Positions 8,416-18,765 are shown, counted from the stretch's first letter. The stretch is 64,000 nucleotides of DNA from Mesorhizobium sp. B2-1-8 (GCF_006442545.2 NZ_CP083952.1:1240001-1304000), one strand, 5' to 3'. Notes: generated by a model from the letters alone, not told the origin. Translations and numbers: made by a program.

Positions 8416-8437
8416 CGATTGGACTGGCGGCTTATGC

Positions 8438-9307
8438 TCAGCCCAGCTCTACCCAGACCGGCAGGTGGTCCGAACCGCTCGCCTTCCGGTCGACCCACAG
8501 GCGCTTCAGCGAGCGGGCAAGCGACGCACTGGTGAAGACGTAGTCGATGCGCTTGTGGCGGCTGGCGTTGGCGGGGTCCTTCGGGTCGACCCAGGAGACG
8601 AGATCCTCGCCGGCGACATCGAGGCGCATGGCGGCATCGACGGCGAAGTCGGCGGTCAGCGGCATGCCGAATTCATGATCCGGCCGGCCGGCGAGTTCGA
8701 CATATTCGGGCGAACCGGCCAGCATGTTGAAATCGCCCATGCCGACAAAGGCCTCCGGGTGCGGCAATTCCGGCAGGCCGATCTCGGCGACGCCAGATAG
8801 CGCGCCGCCTTCGAGCGCATAGTTCAACAGGCGCCGGCGCAGGAACTGTATCTGGCTGGCGCGCTCGACCGGGCTGCGGTGATCGAGATGGATGGAATAG
8901 AAACGAATGAAACCAAGCGGCGTCTCGATCAGCGCCTCCAGCGCGCCGCGCTGGAAGTTCATCATCTCGAAGCTGCGGCTGCGCGGCAAAAGCAGGTTGC
9001 GCGACAGATGAATTGGCGTTTTCGACAAGACCATGTTGCCGAGCTGGAAGGTGGTGGTGATGGCGCGGCTATCCTCGATGCGCGATCCGATATTGGCCTC
9101 GAAATTGCTGCCGTAGACGGCGAAATAATCGGGCAGCGCCTCGCCGATCTCGGCGACCATGTCGCGGCTGCCGTTCCTGGGGTTGTTACGGGTGACCTCC
9201 TGCAGCGCGATCACGTCGGCGCCGCGCACGGCATCAGCAATTCGCCCGACATCGTAGCGTCCATCGAGACCGATGCCGTATTGGATGTTGTAGGTTACAA
9301 GCTTCAT
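8438..9307 (-). CDS. Endonuclease/exonuclease/phosphatase (EEP) superfamily protein
   Basis: The 289-residue protein carries the metal-site motifs of the DNase I/sphingomyelinase fold: MKLVTYNIQYG at the start, VIALQEV (catalytic Glu), IHLDHRSPVERASQ (His), GDFNM (Asp/Asn) and GSDHLPVW (the C-terminal SDH). No secretion signal is visible, so the site is probably cytosolic. The superfamily includes nucleases and phospholipid phosphatases; the substrate cannot be read from the motifs. The ATG at 9307 is preceded by GGAG. The gene is divergent from obgE. Confidence 0.88.
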   Translation of the reverse strand: MKLVTYNIQYGIGLDGRYDVGRIADAVRGADVIALQEVTRNNPRNGSRDMVAEIGEALPDYFAVYGSNFEANIGSRIEDSRAITTTFQLGNMVLSKTPIHLSRNLLLPRSRSFEMMNFQRGALEALIETPLGFIRFYSIHLDHRSPVERASQIQFLRRRLLNYALEGGALSGVAEIGLPELPHPEAFVGMGDFNMLAGSPEYVELAGRPDHEFGMPLTADFAVDAAMRLDVAGEDLVSWVDPKDPANASRHKRIDYVFTSASLARSLKRLWVDRKASGSDHLPVWVELG

Positions 9308-9380
9308 CCCGCAATCTCCGGCCAACCCCACGCGGCCATCGTCATAAAACGGCCTCGCCCTTCGCCGCGCCTTGGTTTAG

Positions 9381-10469
<1,089 letters not shown>

Positions 10470-10473
10470 GGCC

Positions 10474-11700
10474 ATGCAGTCGCTCAGGAAATACCGGCGT
10501 ATCACCGTCAAGATCGGCTCGGCGCTGCTCGTCGACCGCGCCAGCGGCCTGAAGCGCGATTGGCTGGCCTCGCTCGCCGAGGATATCGCCGTGCTTGCTC
10601 AGGGCGGTGCCGAGATCCTCGTCGTGTCGTCGGGCGCCATCGCGCTTGGCCGCACCATTCTCGGCCTCGGCAAAAGAGCCTTGAAGCTCGAGGAAAGCCA
10701 GGCAGCGGCCGCCGTCGGCCAGATCGCGCTCGCCGGCGCCTGGTCGGACGCGCTCGGCAAGGGTAGCCTGAAATCGGGCCAGATCCTTTTGACGCTCGGC
10801 GACACCGAGGAGCGCCGCCGCTACCTCAACGCACGCGCGACGATCTCGACGCTGCTCAAGATGAAGGCAGTGCCGGTCATCAACGAGAACGACACGGTGG
10901 CGACCTCCGAAATCCGCTATGGCGACAATGACCGGCTGGCCGCGCGCGTGGCGACGATGATGGGCGCCGACCTTCTGGTGCTGCTGTCCGACATCGACGG
11001 GCTCTACACCGCGCCGCCCGCGCGCGATCCGCAAGCCAAATTCATTCCGGTGGTCGACCGTATCACGCCCGACATCGAGGCGATGGCGGGTGCGGCGGCC
11101 TCGGAACTGTCGCGCGGCGGCATGCGAACCAAGCTCGATGCCGGCAAGATCGCCAATGCGGCGGGCACCGCGATGATCATCACCTCCGGCACCCGGCTGT
11201 CGCCGCTGATGGCGATCGAACGCGGCGAGCGCGCGACGTTCTTCAAGCCCAGCGCCAATCCGGTGAAAGGCTACAAGACCTGGATCGCCGGCCAGCTCGA
11301 ACCGGCCGGGCGCCTGACCGTCGATGCCGGCGCCATCGGCGCGCTCATTTCGGGAAAGTCGTTGCTGCCGGCCGGCGTCAAACTGGTCAGCGGCAATTTC
11401 TCGCGCGGCGACACGGTGGCGATCCTGTCGCCCGAGGGCCGCGAGATCGCGCGCGGGCTGGTTGCCTACGATGCCGCCGATGCCGTAAGGATCGCTGGCC
11501 TGAAGACGGCCGAGATCGAGACGGTGCTCGGTTACGAGGCGCGTTCGGCGATGATCCACCGCGACGATCTTGTGGTGAGTCATTCTGGTGACCAAGTACG
11601 GGCTAGTGACCAAGTACGGGCCAGCGACGAAGTACGGGCCAGCGACGAAGTACGGGCCAGTGACGAAGTACGGGCCGAAGGCGACATAAGCGGAGGATGA
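10474..11700 (+). CDS. proB: Glutamate 5-kinase with repeat-encoded C-terminal tail
   Basis: This is the first enzyme of proline synthesis, phosphorylating L-glutamate to gamma-glutamyl phosphate. The amino-acid kinase domain begins [13 protein letters not shown] and contains VSSGAIALG and [17 protein letters not shown] domain follows at about 275-365 ([20 protein letters not shown]). The usual enzyme is some 370-380 residues; this one has 408. The extra tail comes from five 18-bp tandem repeats coding for S-D-E/Q-V-R-A units. I start at the ATG at 10474; an in-frame ATG at 10435 would overlap obgE. The stop lies three bases before the proA start. Confidence 0.96.
   Translation: MQSLRKYRRITVKIGSALLVDRASGLKRDWLASLAEDIAVLAQGGAEILVVSSGAIALGRTILGLGKRALKLEESQAAAAVGQIALAGAWSDALGKGSLKSGQILLTLGDTEERRRYLNARATISTLLKMKAVPVINENDTVATSEIRYGDNDRLAARVATMMGADLLVLLSDIDGLYTAPPARDPQAKFIPVVDRITPDIEAMAGAAASELSRGGMRTKLDAGKIANAAGTAMIITSGTRLSPLMAIERGERATFFKPSANPVKGYKTWIAGQLEPAGRLTVDAGAIGALISGKSLLPAGVKLVSGNFSRGDTVAILSPEGREIARGLVAYDAADAVRIAGLKTAEIETVLGYEARSAMIHRDDLVVSHSGDQVRASDQVRASDEVRASDEVRASDEVRAEGDISGG
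11588..11677 (+). repeat. Five 18-bp tandem repeats inside the 3' end of proB
   Basis: Five back-to-back units follow GTGACCAAGTACGGGCTA, GTGACCAAGTACGGGCCA, then GCGACGAAGTACGGGCCA twice and GTGACGAAGTACGGGCCG. The units differ by only one to three bases. The length keeps the frame open, adding the hexapeptide SDEVRA (or SDQVRA) per unit to ProB. It has the form of a variable-number tandem repeat. Confidence 0.95.
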
Positions 11701-11703
11701 GCC

Positions 11704-12990
11704 ATGCTGAAGCTGCATGAAAAATCCGGGGACGACACCGTGGCGCTGATGGCCGATATCGGCCGCCGCGCCCGCGCTGCCGCCCGACCGCTGGCCATTG
11801 CCACCACCGCCGCCAAGAACGCCGCGCTTGCCGCCATGGCGGACGCAATCGTCACCCGGGAACGGGACATTCTCGACGCCAATGCCATCGATGTCTCGAA
11901 TGGCCACGAATCCGGGCTTTCCGGCTCTTTCATGGACCGGCTGAAACTCGATCCGGCGCGCATCCGCGCCATGGCGGACGGCATCCGTGAAATTGCCGGG
12001 CTCAAGGATCCGGTTGGTGATATCATCGCCACATGGGAGCGGCCGAACGGCCTGCACATCGAGCGCGTGCGTACGCCGCTCGGTGTCGTCGGCGTCATCT
12101 ATGAAAGCCGGCCGAACGTGACGGCGGATGCCGGCGCACTCTGCCTCAAGGCCGGCAATCCGGTGATCTTGCGCGGCGGCTCGGATTCGCTCAATTCCTC
12201 CTCGGCGATCCACGCCTGCCTGGTCGAGGGACTGAAGGCGGCCCGTCTGCCCGAGGATGCCATCCAGCTGGTGCCGACCACCGACCGCGCCGCGGTCGGC
12301 GAAATGCTCAAGGGGCTTGGCGGCAATCTCGACGTCATCATTCCGCGCGGCGGCAAAAGCCTGGTTGGGCGGGTGCAGAGCGAGGCGCGAGTGCCTGTCT
12401 TCGCCCATCTCGAAGGCATCTGCCATCTCTATATCGACGGCTCCGCCGAACTCGACATGGCGGTGCGGATTGCGGTCAACGCCAAGATGCGGCGCACCGG
12501 CGTCTGCGGCGCCGCCGAAACGCTGCTGGTCGACCGCGCCGTCGCCACCACCCACTTGGTGCCGATCCTCGAAGCGCTGCGCGTCGCCGGTTGTGAAATC
12601 CATGCCGATGCCGAGGTGATGAAGGTCTTCTTCGACGCCAAGCCGGCGACCGAGGCCGACTGGGTGACGGAATATCTCGACGCCATCATCGCGGTGAAGC
12701 TGGTCGATGGCATCAGTGGCGCGATCGACCACATCGAGACCTTTTCCTCGCACCATACCGAGGCGATCGTCGCCGAGGACGCGAAGGCCGTCGAACGGTT
12801 CTTCAACGAGATCGATTCGGCGATCCTGCTGCACAACGCCTCGACGCAGTTCGCCGATGGCGGCGAGTTCGGCATGGGCGCCGAGATCGGCATCGCCACC
12901 GGCAAGATGCACGCGCGCGGGCCGGTCGGCGTCGAACAGCTGACCTCGTTCAAATACCGCGTGCGCGGGTCAGGGCAGGTGAGGCCTTGA
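11704..12990 (+). CDS. proA: Glutamate-5-semialdehyde dehydrogenase (gamma-glutamyl phosphate reductase)
   Basis: The 428-residue enzyme reduces gamma-glutamyl phosphate to glutamate semialdehyde with NADPH, the second step of proline synthesis. Seen directly: the family motif [15 protein letters not shown] (about 129-143), the nucleotide-binding loop NPVILRGGS, and the catalytic Cys268 in [20 protein letters not shown] lies just before the ATG. It is coupled closely to proB (three-base gap). A 162-bp inverted-repeat element begins 38 bp after its stop. Confidence 0.97.
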   Translation: MLKLHEKSGDDTVALMADIGRRARAAARPLAIATTAAKNAALAAMADAIVTRERDILDANAIDVSNGHESGLSGSFMDRLKLDPARIRAMADGIREIAGLKDPVGDIIATWERPNGLHIERVRTPLGVVGVIYESRPNVTADAGALCLKAGNPVILRGGSDSLNSSSAIHACLVEGLKAARLPEDAIQLVPTTDRAAVGEMLKGLGGNLDVIIPRGGKSLVGRVQSEARVPVFAHLEGICHLYIDGSAELDMAVRIAVNAKMRRTGVCGAAETLLVDRAVATTHLVPILEALRVAGCEIHADAEVMKVFFDAKPATEADWVTEYLDAIIAVKLVDGISGAIDHIETFSSHHTEAIVAEDAKAVERFFNEIDSAILLHNASTQFADGGEFGMGAEIGIATGKMHARGPVGVEQLTSFKYRVRGSGQVRP

Positions 12991-13028
12991 TGCTGTTGCT
13001 TGCCCAAAGGGCCTGAAGCTTGCGCCCA

Positions 13029-13190
13029 GGCACCCCCCTCTGTCCTGCCGGACATCTCCCCCGCAAGGGGGGAGATTGGCTGATATCTCTGGCTTCGCCA
13101 GTATTCGACGCAGCCAGATTTACGCCTTCGCCGAAACTGCTGTTCTCCCCCCTTGCGGGGGAGATGTCCGGCAGGACAGAGGGGGGTGCC
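13029..13190. repeat. Inverted-repeat element with two perfect 47-bp arms
   Basis: Positions 13029-13075 and 13144-13190 are exact reverse complements of each other over 47 bases, each carrying CCCCCTCTGTCCTGCCGGAC and CTCCCCCGCAAGGGGGGAGA. The 68-bp centre is not repeated. A partial copy of one arm lies at 29,711-29,736. The element has the size and form of a non-autonomous palindromic repeat. It ends seven bases before the nadD start, and its G-rich edge (GAGGGGGG) is the only purine-rich stretch available as a nadD ribosome binding site. Confidence 0.95.
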
Positions 13191-13197
13191 TAGCGCG

Positions 13198-13830
13198 ATG
13201 CTGTCTCCTTCCCCACCCACGGCCCCCGCCAGCTACCTCAAGATGCCGCATGCCGAAAAGGGCCTCACCGTCGGCCTGTTCGGGGGTTCGTTCAACCCGC
13301 CGCATGCCGGCCACGCATTGGTTGCCGAAATCGCTTTGCGGCGCCTGGCGCTCGACCAGCTGTGGTGGATGGTGACTCCAGGCAACCCGTTGAAGAGCGC
13401 CAGGGAATTGGCGCCGCTGGTCGAACGGCTGCAGCTGTCGGAGCGGATCGCCAAGAACCCGAAGATCAAGGTCACCGCCTTCGAGGCGGCGCACAATGTG
13501 CGCTACACCGCCGACACGCTGGCTCTGGTCAAGGCGCGCAATCCCGGCGTCGACTTCGTCTGGATCATGGGCGCCGACTCCCTGCGTGACTTCCATCACT
13601 GGCAGCGCTGGCGCGAGATTGTGCTCACCTTTCCGATCGCGGTCATCGACCGTCCGGGCGCCACGCTGTCGTTCCTGTCGTCGGTTGTCGCCAAGACCTT
13701 CGATTACGCCCGCATCGACGAAGGGGATGCGCCAAGGCTTGCGCGGATGAAGGCGCCGGCCTGGACTTTCATTCACGGTCCGCGCTCCTCGCTGTCGTCG
13801 ACCGCGATCCGCGAGCTGGCGAAGGGATAA
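13198..13830 (+). CDS. nadD: Nicotinate-nucleotide adenylyltransferase
   Basis: NadD joins nicotinate mononucleotide and ATP to form deamido-NAD in NAD synthesis. The nucleotidyltransferase motif GGSFNPPHAGH lies at residues 29-39, the conserved WMVTPGNPLK follows, and SSTAIRE (the ISSTxIR motif) is at the C-terminus. With the ATG at 13198 the protein is 210 residues; an internal ATG at 13243 would give 195. The open frame continues upstream into the repeat, which I treat as non-coding. Rhizobia commonly have the order proA-nadD-rsfS-rlmH; here an MFS gene and a leftward mscS gene stand between nadD and rsfS. Confidence 0.93.
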   Translation: MLSPSPPTAPASYLKMPHAEKGLTVGLFGGSFNPPHAGHALVAEIALRRLALDQLWWMVTPGNPLKSARELAPLVERLQLSERIAKNPKIKVTAFEAAHNVRYTADTLALVKARNPGVDFVWIMGADSLRDFHHWQRWREIVLTFPIAVIDRPGATLSFLSSVVAKTFDYARIDEGDAPRLARMKAPAWTFIHGPRSSLSSTAIRELAKG

Positions 13831-13925
13831 GGCCCCTCGGCGGCAGGAAGAGCCAGCGTTTCGGACGCCCGACATGTCGTTTTTACAGCGGTGGTTTCTC
13901 AGCCAATCAGCGATGCTGGCCGGCC

Positions 13926-15224
13926 ATGGCAATTCAAACCAAGACCCAATCCGCAGTCGATCCGGAACAAGGCAGTGCACCCACGCCGCTGATCGCGATT
14001 GCCAGCGTCATCGTGTCGATGGCGCTGATTGCGATCGGCAACGGGCTGATGTTCGCCTATATCCCGGTGCGGCTCGGCGCTGAGGGTTTCGATCCGACCT
14101 GGGCCGGGCTGATCGTCACCGGGCTGTCGGCCGGCGGCCTTGCCGGCTGCATACTGACCGGGCCGCTGGTGCGCAGGGTCGGCCACGCTCGCGCCTTCAT
14201 GGTGCTGTCGGCGCTGATCGCGCTGTCCAATGCCGCCATCGGCGCCGCGCCGCATCCGCTGCTGTGGATCGTGGCACGCGCGCTTTACGGCTTTGCCATA
14301 TGCGGCCTGTTCATCGTCGCGCAGAGCTGGCTCAACGACGCGCTGCCGAACGCCATACGCGGCCGGGTAATGGCCGTGTTCTACGTCGCCTACATCGCCG
14401 GTCTTGGCGTCGGCTATGCGACGCTTGCCGTCATCGACATCCACACGGCCGCCGCGTCGCTGATCGGCATTGCCTTTACCGCTCTGTCGATCCTGCCTGT
14501 CGGCATGACGCGCCTTGCCCAGCCGCCGGCGCCGCGGGCGGCTTCGGTGGCGTTGCGCCAGGCGTGGCGGATTTCGCCGGTCGGCGTCGCCGGCATGCTG
14601 GCGGTCGGCGGCCTGTCGATGATCGTGTCCGGCTTCGCGCCCATCCACGCCACGGCCAAAGGCTACAGCCAGGCCGATGTCGCGCTGCTGCTGTCGGCAA
14701 TGCCGGTCGGCACCCTGATCCTGCAGATACCGCTCGGCTGGCTTTCCGACCGCACGGACCGGCGCTATGTGCTTGCCGGCGCTGCGGCGCTCGCGGTCGT
14801 CGCCAGCGTGCTCGCCATCGCCTTCGACGGCGGTGCGCTGATGGTCCTGGTGGTGATCTACCTGATCTGGGACGGAGCGGCGGAATCGATCTACGCGCTC
14901 TCCAGCGCGCATGCCGCCGATCGCGGCAGGAAGGATGAACTGCTTGCCCTGTCGAGCTCGATGCTGTTTGCCTGGTCGCTCGCCGGCTTCATCGTGCCGG
15001 GCATCGTCACGGCGCTTTCCGTGGTCTTCGGCACGGCAACATTCATTTATGTCGGCATCGTCATCGCCTCGGCATTCTGCCTGTTCGTATTGTGGCGAGT
15101 GATCGCGGCGAGGCCTGTTCCGGCGGCCGCAACGGGCAGTTTCGCGCCGATGTCGGCGCAAGCGCCGTTGCCGGTGGAACTCGCCTTCGCGCCGGACGAA
15201 GAGGGCCGCCACAGGGGCGACTGA
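13926..15224 (+). CDS. MFS transporter (YcaD-like)
   Basis: The 432-residue protein is hydrophobic throughout, with about twelve predicted membrane helices. It shows MFS landmarks: the loop between helices 2 and 3 (GPLVRRVGHARAFMVLSAL), a helix-5 region GVGYATLAV and the second-half loop IPLGWLSDRTDRRYVLAG. The C-terminal 30 residues are a polar cytoplasmic tail. The general pattern matches the YcaD/CFA group of putative efflux transporters; the substrate is unknown. It abuts the mscS gene tail to tail (stop codons adjacent at 15224/15225). Confidence 0.88.
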   Translation: MAIQTKTQSAVDPEQGSAPTPLIAIASVIVSMALIAIGNGLMFAYIPVRLGAEGFDPTWAGLIVTGLSAGGLAGCILTGPLVRRVGHARAFMVLSALIALSNAAIGAAPHPLLWIVARALYGFAICGLFIVAQSWLNDALPNAIRGRVMAVFYVAYIAGLGVGYATLAVIDIHTAAASLIGIAFTALSILPVGMTRLAQPPAPRAASVALRQAWRISPVGVAGMLAVGGLSMIVSGFAPIHATAKGYSQADVALLLSAMPVGTLILQIPLGWLSDRTDRRYVLAGAAALAVVASVLAIAFDGGALMVLVVIYLIWDGAAESIYALSSAHAADRGRKDELLALSSSMLFAWSLAGFIVPGIVTALSVVFGTATFIYVGIVIASAFCLFVLWRVIAARPVPAAATGSFAPMSAQAPLPVELAFAPDEEGRHRGD

Positions 15225-16070
15225 TTACTGCTTGCGGGCTTCGGGCGCTTCCGGAGGTGGCAGTGGGATGGAAATGCGCTCGCTGTCGAAGGCCTGCTTG
15301 GCGCGTTTCGTCATGTCGATCTGGGTGGCGAAATAGTCCGCAGCCGCGGTCCAGTAGCGCAAGGTGAGCGAAACGGTCGTATCGCCGAGCCCGGCCACGA
15401 AGGCGATCGGTCCCGGTTCGCGGCGGATGCGCTTCTCGGCGCCGGCAATGGCAAGCAATGTCTTCTGCGCGCCGTCTATGTCGTTCCGGGAGCCGATGCC
15501 GAGCGTGATGTCGGTGCGGCGCACGCCGTTGCGGGTGAAATTGCGTACCGGCTGGTTCCACAGCGTCGAATTGGGCGCCAGTATGTAGACGCCGTCGGCG
15601 GTCCTGAGCTTGGTGGCGAAGAGGCCGATTTCCTCGACCGAACCGGCAATGGCGCCGACCTCGACGGATTCGCCGATGCGGAACGGCCGCAGCGCGAGCA
15701 GCATGATGCCGGCCGCGATGTTCTGCAGCGTGCCTTGCAAAGCGAGGCCGATGGCCAGGCCGATGGCGCCGATCGCGGCGATGATCGATGCGGTCTGCAC
15801 GCCGAACTGGCCGAGCACCATGATGACGACGAGGATCAGGATGGCGTAGCGGACGATCTTGGAAAAGAAATGCCGCAGGGTCGCATCGAATCCGTGGATA
15901 TGGCCGAGGCCAGCCGAGATCGAGCGCTCGGCAAGGTTGGCAACGATGTAGCCGACCACCAGGAGGATGACGGCGCCGATGGCGGAGAAGGAATAGGAGA
16001 CGATCAGCGTACTCAGCTGCGCAAGGCCGGCCTGGACGGTGAGAAGGGTGTTTTGCGGGTCGATCGGCAT
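15225..16070 (-). CDS. Small-conductance mechanosensitive channel (MscS family)
   Basis: The 281-residue protein has three N-terminal membrane helices. The third is the pore helix of MscS channels, AAIGAIGLAIGLALQGTLQN, where the Gly/Ala packing and the QGTLQN end are diagnostic. The beta domain follows (FRIGESVEVGAIAGSVEEIG). MscS channels in the inner membrane open under membrane tension to release solutes after osmotic downshift. Length and layout are those of the short E. coli-type channel. It is convergent with the MFS gene and divergent from rsfS. Confidence 0.93.
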   Translation of the reverse strand: MPIDPQNTLLTVQAGLAQLSTLIVSYSFSAIGAVILLVVGYIVANLAERSISAGLGHIHGFDATLRHFFSKIVRYAILILVVIMVLGQFGVQTASIIAAIGAIGLAIGLALQGTLQNIAAGIMLLALRPFRIGESVEVGAIAGSVEEIGLFATKLRTADGVYILAPNSTLWNQPVRNFTRNGVRRTDITLGIGSRNDIDGAQKTLLAIAGAEKRIRREPGPIAFVAGLGDTTVSLTLRYWTAAADYFATQIDMTKRAKQAFDSERISIPLPPPEAPEARKQ

Positions 16071-16311
16071 GACGTGATTCCGGTTGGTCGGTCAGCCGAT
16101 AACCGCTGCGGAACGCCTGGGTTCCGATGTTTTGCGTCTCGCGCGGAACAATATGCCGGTCGGCGAGTTCGCATGAGTTGGGGCTCCGTCTTGAAACTGC
16201 AACGGAACTCTGCCTATCTAAGGGGTGTCACCTGCTTTCAGGGGTGATTTGGTTGTTCTTGCTGCGAAAGGAAATACACTGAGAACAGCACTGCGGAAGA
16301 AGGCCGATATC

Positions 16312-16689
16312 ATGCCTTCGCCGGCCAGGATCAGCGTAGACGACGCCGTGTCCCGTGCCATCAAGACAGTCCTTGCCAGTCTGGAAGACTCCAAGGCCGA
16401 AAATATTGTCTCAATCGACATTCAGGGGAAATCGAGCCTCGGCGACTACATGGTCGTCGCGTCGGGTCGATCGCACCGTCATGTCGCGGCTGTCGCCGAT
16501 CATCTCCTCAAGGCGCTCAAGGATGCCGGCCTCGGCTCCGCGCGCGTCGAGGGGCTCTCCGGCGCCGACTGGGTCCTGATCGATTCTGGCGATATCATCG
16601 TCCATGTCTTCCGCCCCGAAGTCCGCGAATTCTACAATCTCGAAAAGATGTGGCAGGCGCCGGATCTCGAGGAAGAGACCCTCCACTGA
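16312..16689 (+). CDS. rsfS: Ribosome silencing factor RsfS (Iojap)
   Basis: The 125-residue protein contains the RsfS core: ENIVSIDIQGKSSLGDYMVV, SGRSHRHVAAVADHL, and the closing SGADWVLIDSGDIIVHVF with RPEVREFYNLEKMW. RsfS binds L14 on the 50S subunit and blocks joining to the 30S when nutrients are scarce. I prefer the ATG at 16312, eight bases after GAAGAAGG; an in-frame ATG at 16225 would add 29 residues without family support. rlmH follows after a short palindromic repeat. Confidence 0.93.
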   Translation: MPSPARISVDDAVSRAIKTVLASLEDSKAENIVSIDIQGKSSLGDYMVVASGRSHRHVAAVADHLLKALKDAGLGSARVEGLSGADWVLIDSGDIIVHVFRPEVREFYNLEKMWQAPDLEEETLH

Positions 16690-16704
16690 GCCGATTTTGT
16701 TTCG

Positions 16705-16751
16705 ATGCATGTCGTTGTCCCAAAATCGGTTTCCCCTTGGGTGACATGCAT
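16705..16751. repeat. Short palindromic dispersed repeat (ATGCATGTC...GACATGCAT family), copy 1
   Basis: The ends ATGCATGTC and GACATGCAT are perfect complements, with inner CCCAA/TTGGG pairs, giving a hairpin of about 47 bases between rsfS and rlmH. Related copies are at 26,031 and 42,750, with a more distant one at 53,114. This is a common intergenic repeat type in Mesorhizobium and relatives. Confidence 0.85.
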
Positions 16752-16772
16752 TAGCGGCTCATAGAGGCGAGG

Positions 16773-17255
16773 ATGAAGATTTCAGTTCATGCCGTGGGCC
16801 GAATGAAAGCCGGCCCCGAGCGGGAGTTGGCCGACCGCTATTTCGAGCGCTTCGCCAAGAGCGGACCCGCCGTGGGGCTCGAATTCGCCGGCATCATCGA
16901 GATCGCCGAGGGCCGTGCACAGAGCGCCGCCGAGCGCCAGCGCGACGAAGGTTCGCGCCTGCAGGCGCAGCTGCAGCCAGGCACGGCATTGATCCTGCTC
17001 GATGAAAGAGGCAAGAGCCTGTCCTCGCAGGATTTCGCCGACCGAATCGGACAGTTGCGCGATGGCGGACGCAAGGCGCTGGTGCTGGCCATTGGTGGCG
17101 CCGACGGCCACGATCCGCCACTGCGTGACCAGGCCGAGCTGGTGATGTCGTTCGGGGCGCTCACCTGGCCGCATCAGCTGGTGCGCGTGATGCTGGGCGA
17201 ACAACTCTACAGGGTGGCGACGATCCTGTCGGGCCATCCCTATCACAGATCCTGA
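16773..17255 (+). CDS. rlmH: 23S rRNA (pseudouridine1915-N3)-methyltransferase RlmH
   Basis: The 160-residue SPOUT methyltransferase opens MKISVHAVGRMKAGPERELA. It has the AdoMet-binding trefoil-knot motifs LILLDERGKSLSSQDFA, LAIGGADGHDPPLRDQAELV and the C-terminal HQLVRVMLGEQLYRVATIL with HPYHR. It methylates pseudouridine 1915 in helix 69 of 23S rRNA within 70S ribosomes. GCGAGG lies immediately before the ATG. Confidence 0.97.
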   Translation: MKISVHAVGRMKAGPERELADRYFERFAKSGPAVGLEFAGIIEIAEGRAQSAAERQRDEGSRLQAQLQPGTALILLDERGKSLSSQDFADRIGQLRDGGRKALVLAIGGADGHDPPLRDQAELVMSFGALTWPHQLVRVMLGEQLYRVATILSGHPYHRS

Positions 17256-17414
17256 AAGCCGCTGGGTCGCACCGAATTTAGCCCCAATGCCGCGTAAAAT
17301 TCACCGTGGGAGGCTGCTTTTCGTTCGCAGGGCGTTATTGCGAACCGTTTGGGGTGGCGGGCGCCAACATGGTTGATGATTCGTTAACGAAGCCGCGGAT
17401 AGAATCGATCGCGA

Positions 17415-18764
17415 ATGGCTGAAGGCTGGAAATCGACGACGGGCTCATCGACCGGGGGCTCCTGGCGCGCACGCTGCGGTATCGCGGCGGCGGCGGTGCT
17501 TCTGTCGCTCCATGCGGTGCGGGCCGAAAACAATCTCGACATGGCCCCCGATCCGGACCAGAGCCGCGCCGAATACGAGCAGGTTTCCAAGGAAATAACG
17601 CTGTCGTCGGAACGGCTGGCAAAGCTCGCCGCCGATATCGCCGCGGTCAAGAAGGACCACGCCTCGATCACCGCGGCACTCATCCAGTCGGCGATGACCG
17701 AACAGAAGCTTGGCCAGGACATCGAGGACATCGGCGCCAAGCTGGAAGGGCTGAAGGGCCAGCAACAGAAGATCCGCGCCTCACTGGCGGCGCGGCGCGA
17801 CGTGTTGGCAGAAGTGCTGGGCGCCCTGCAGCGCATGGGGCTCAATCCGCCGCCGGCGATCCTGGTCAAGCCGGAGGACGCGCTCTCGTCGGTGCGCAGC
17901 GCCATCCTGCTCGGCGCCGTGGTGCCGGAACTGCGTCAGCAGACCGACAGCCTGCTGGCCGACCTCAAGGAGCAGACCCGGGTGACGGCCTCGATCGAGG
18001 CCGAACGGGCGCGGCTGACGGCTGCGGTCGGCGACCAGGCGGCGGAGAAGAAGCGGCTCGGCATGCTGCTGGAGGCCAAGCAGAAGCTCGAGGCCGACAC
18101 GAAGGCACAGATGGCGGCCGAACAGCAGCGTTCCGAGCAGTTGGCGGCCAGGGCCAGCAGCCTGAAGGATCTGATCGCCTCGCTCGAAGCGCAGGCGGAC
18201 AAGAACCGCAAGGCCGCCGATGCCGCGAAGGCAGCCGCCGCGGGCCAGGCCGGCGGCACCGAGCCCGGTGGCGACCAGACGGCATCGCTGCCGGTTCCCG
18301 AAGGCAACAGGTTGACCGCGGCGGCGCCTTTCTCGGCACTGCAGGGACAGATCGCCTTGCCGGTCACCGGCCGCATCAAACGCCGGTTCGGCGCCGACGA
18401 CGGTAACGGCGCCTTGATGCTTGGGGACATGGTTGCGACACAATCGGGAGCCATCGTTACCGCGCCGGCGGATGGGAATGTGCTTTATGCGGGGCCGTTT
18501 CGCTCGTATGGTCAACTCTTGATCCTCAATGCCGGCGACGGTTATCATGTCGTCCTGGCTGGGATGAGCAGAATCAGCGTCGCGACTGGCCAGTCAGTGC
18601 TCGCAGGAGAGCCGGTCGGCGCGATGGGAGAAGCCCGGGTGGCAAGCACCTCGGTTTCGAAGAATGGAAATGCCACGCCGGAACTCTATGTCGAGTTCCG
18701 CAAGGATGGAAAACCCGTCGATCCGGCCCCATGGTGGGCGGACCGTTTTTCTGGAAGGACGTGA
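17415..18764 (+). CDS. EnvC-like murein hydrolase activator (coiled coil plus degenerate M23/LytM domain)
   Basis: The 449-residue protein has an N-terminal signal or anchor (about residues 20-37) and long heptad-rich coiled coils at about 50-110 and 170-280. Its C-terminal LytM-type domain begins ALPVTGRIKRRFGADDGNG and ends ELYVEFRKDGKPVDPAPWW. In active M23 peptidases the zinc is held by an HxxxD motif and a later HxH; here the first position reads ALMLGDM and the last YVEF, so the ligands are missing. That is the pattern of EnvC/NlpD-like proteins, which activate amidases in the periplasm during cell separation rather than cutting wall themselves. The ctpA start follows two bases after the stop. 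Confidence 0.88.
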   Translation: MAEGWKSTTGSSTGGSWRARCGIAAAAVLLSLHAVRAENNLDMAPDPDQSRAEYEQVSKEITLSSERLAKLAADIAAVKKDHASITAALIQSAMTEQKLGQDIEDIGAKLEGLKGQQQKIRASLAARRDVLAEVLGALQRMGLNPPPAILVKPEDALSSVRSAILLGAVVPELRQQTDSLLADLKEQTRVTASIEAERARLTAAVGDQAAEKKRLGMLLEAKQKLEADTKAQMAAEQQRSEQLAARASSLKDLIASLEAQADKNRKAADAAKAAAAGQAGGTEPGGDQTASLPVPEGNRLTAAAPFSALQGQIALPVTGRIKRRFGADDGNGALMLGDMVATQSGAIVTAPADGNVLYAGPFRSYGQLLILNAGDGYHVVLAGMSRISVATGQSVLAGEPVGAMGEARVASTSVSKNGNATPELYVEFRKDGKPVDPAPWWADRFSGRT

Positions 18765-18765
18765 A

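Noticed and set aside
11588..11677. The tandem repeats as a CRISPR array
   Set aside because: The units are contiguous without spacers, lie in a coding frame, and no cas gene is present in the window.
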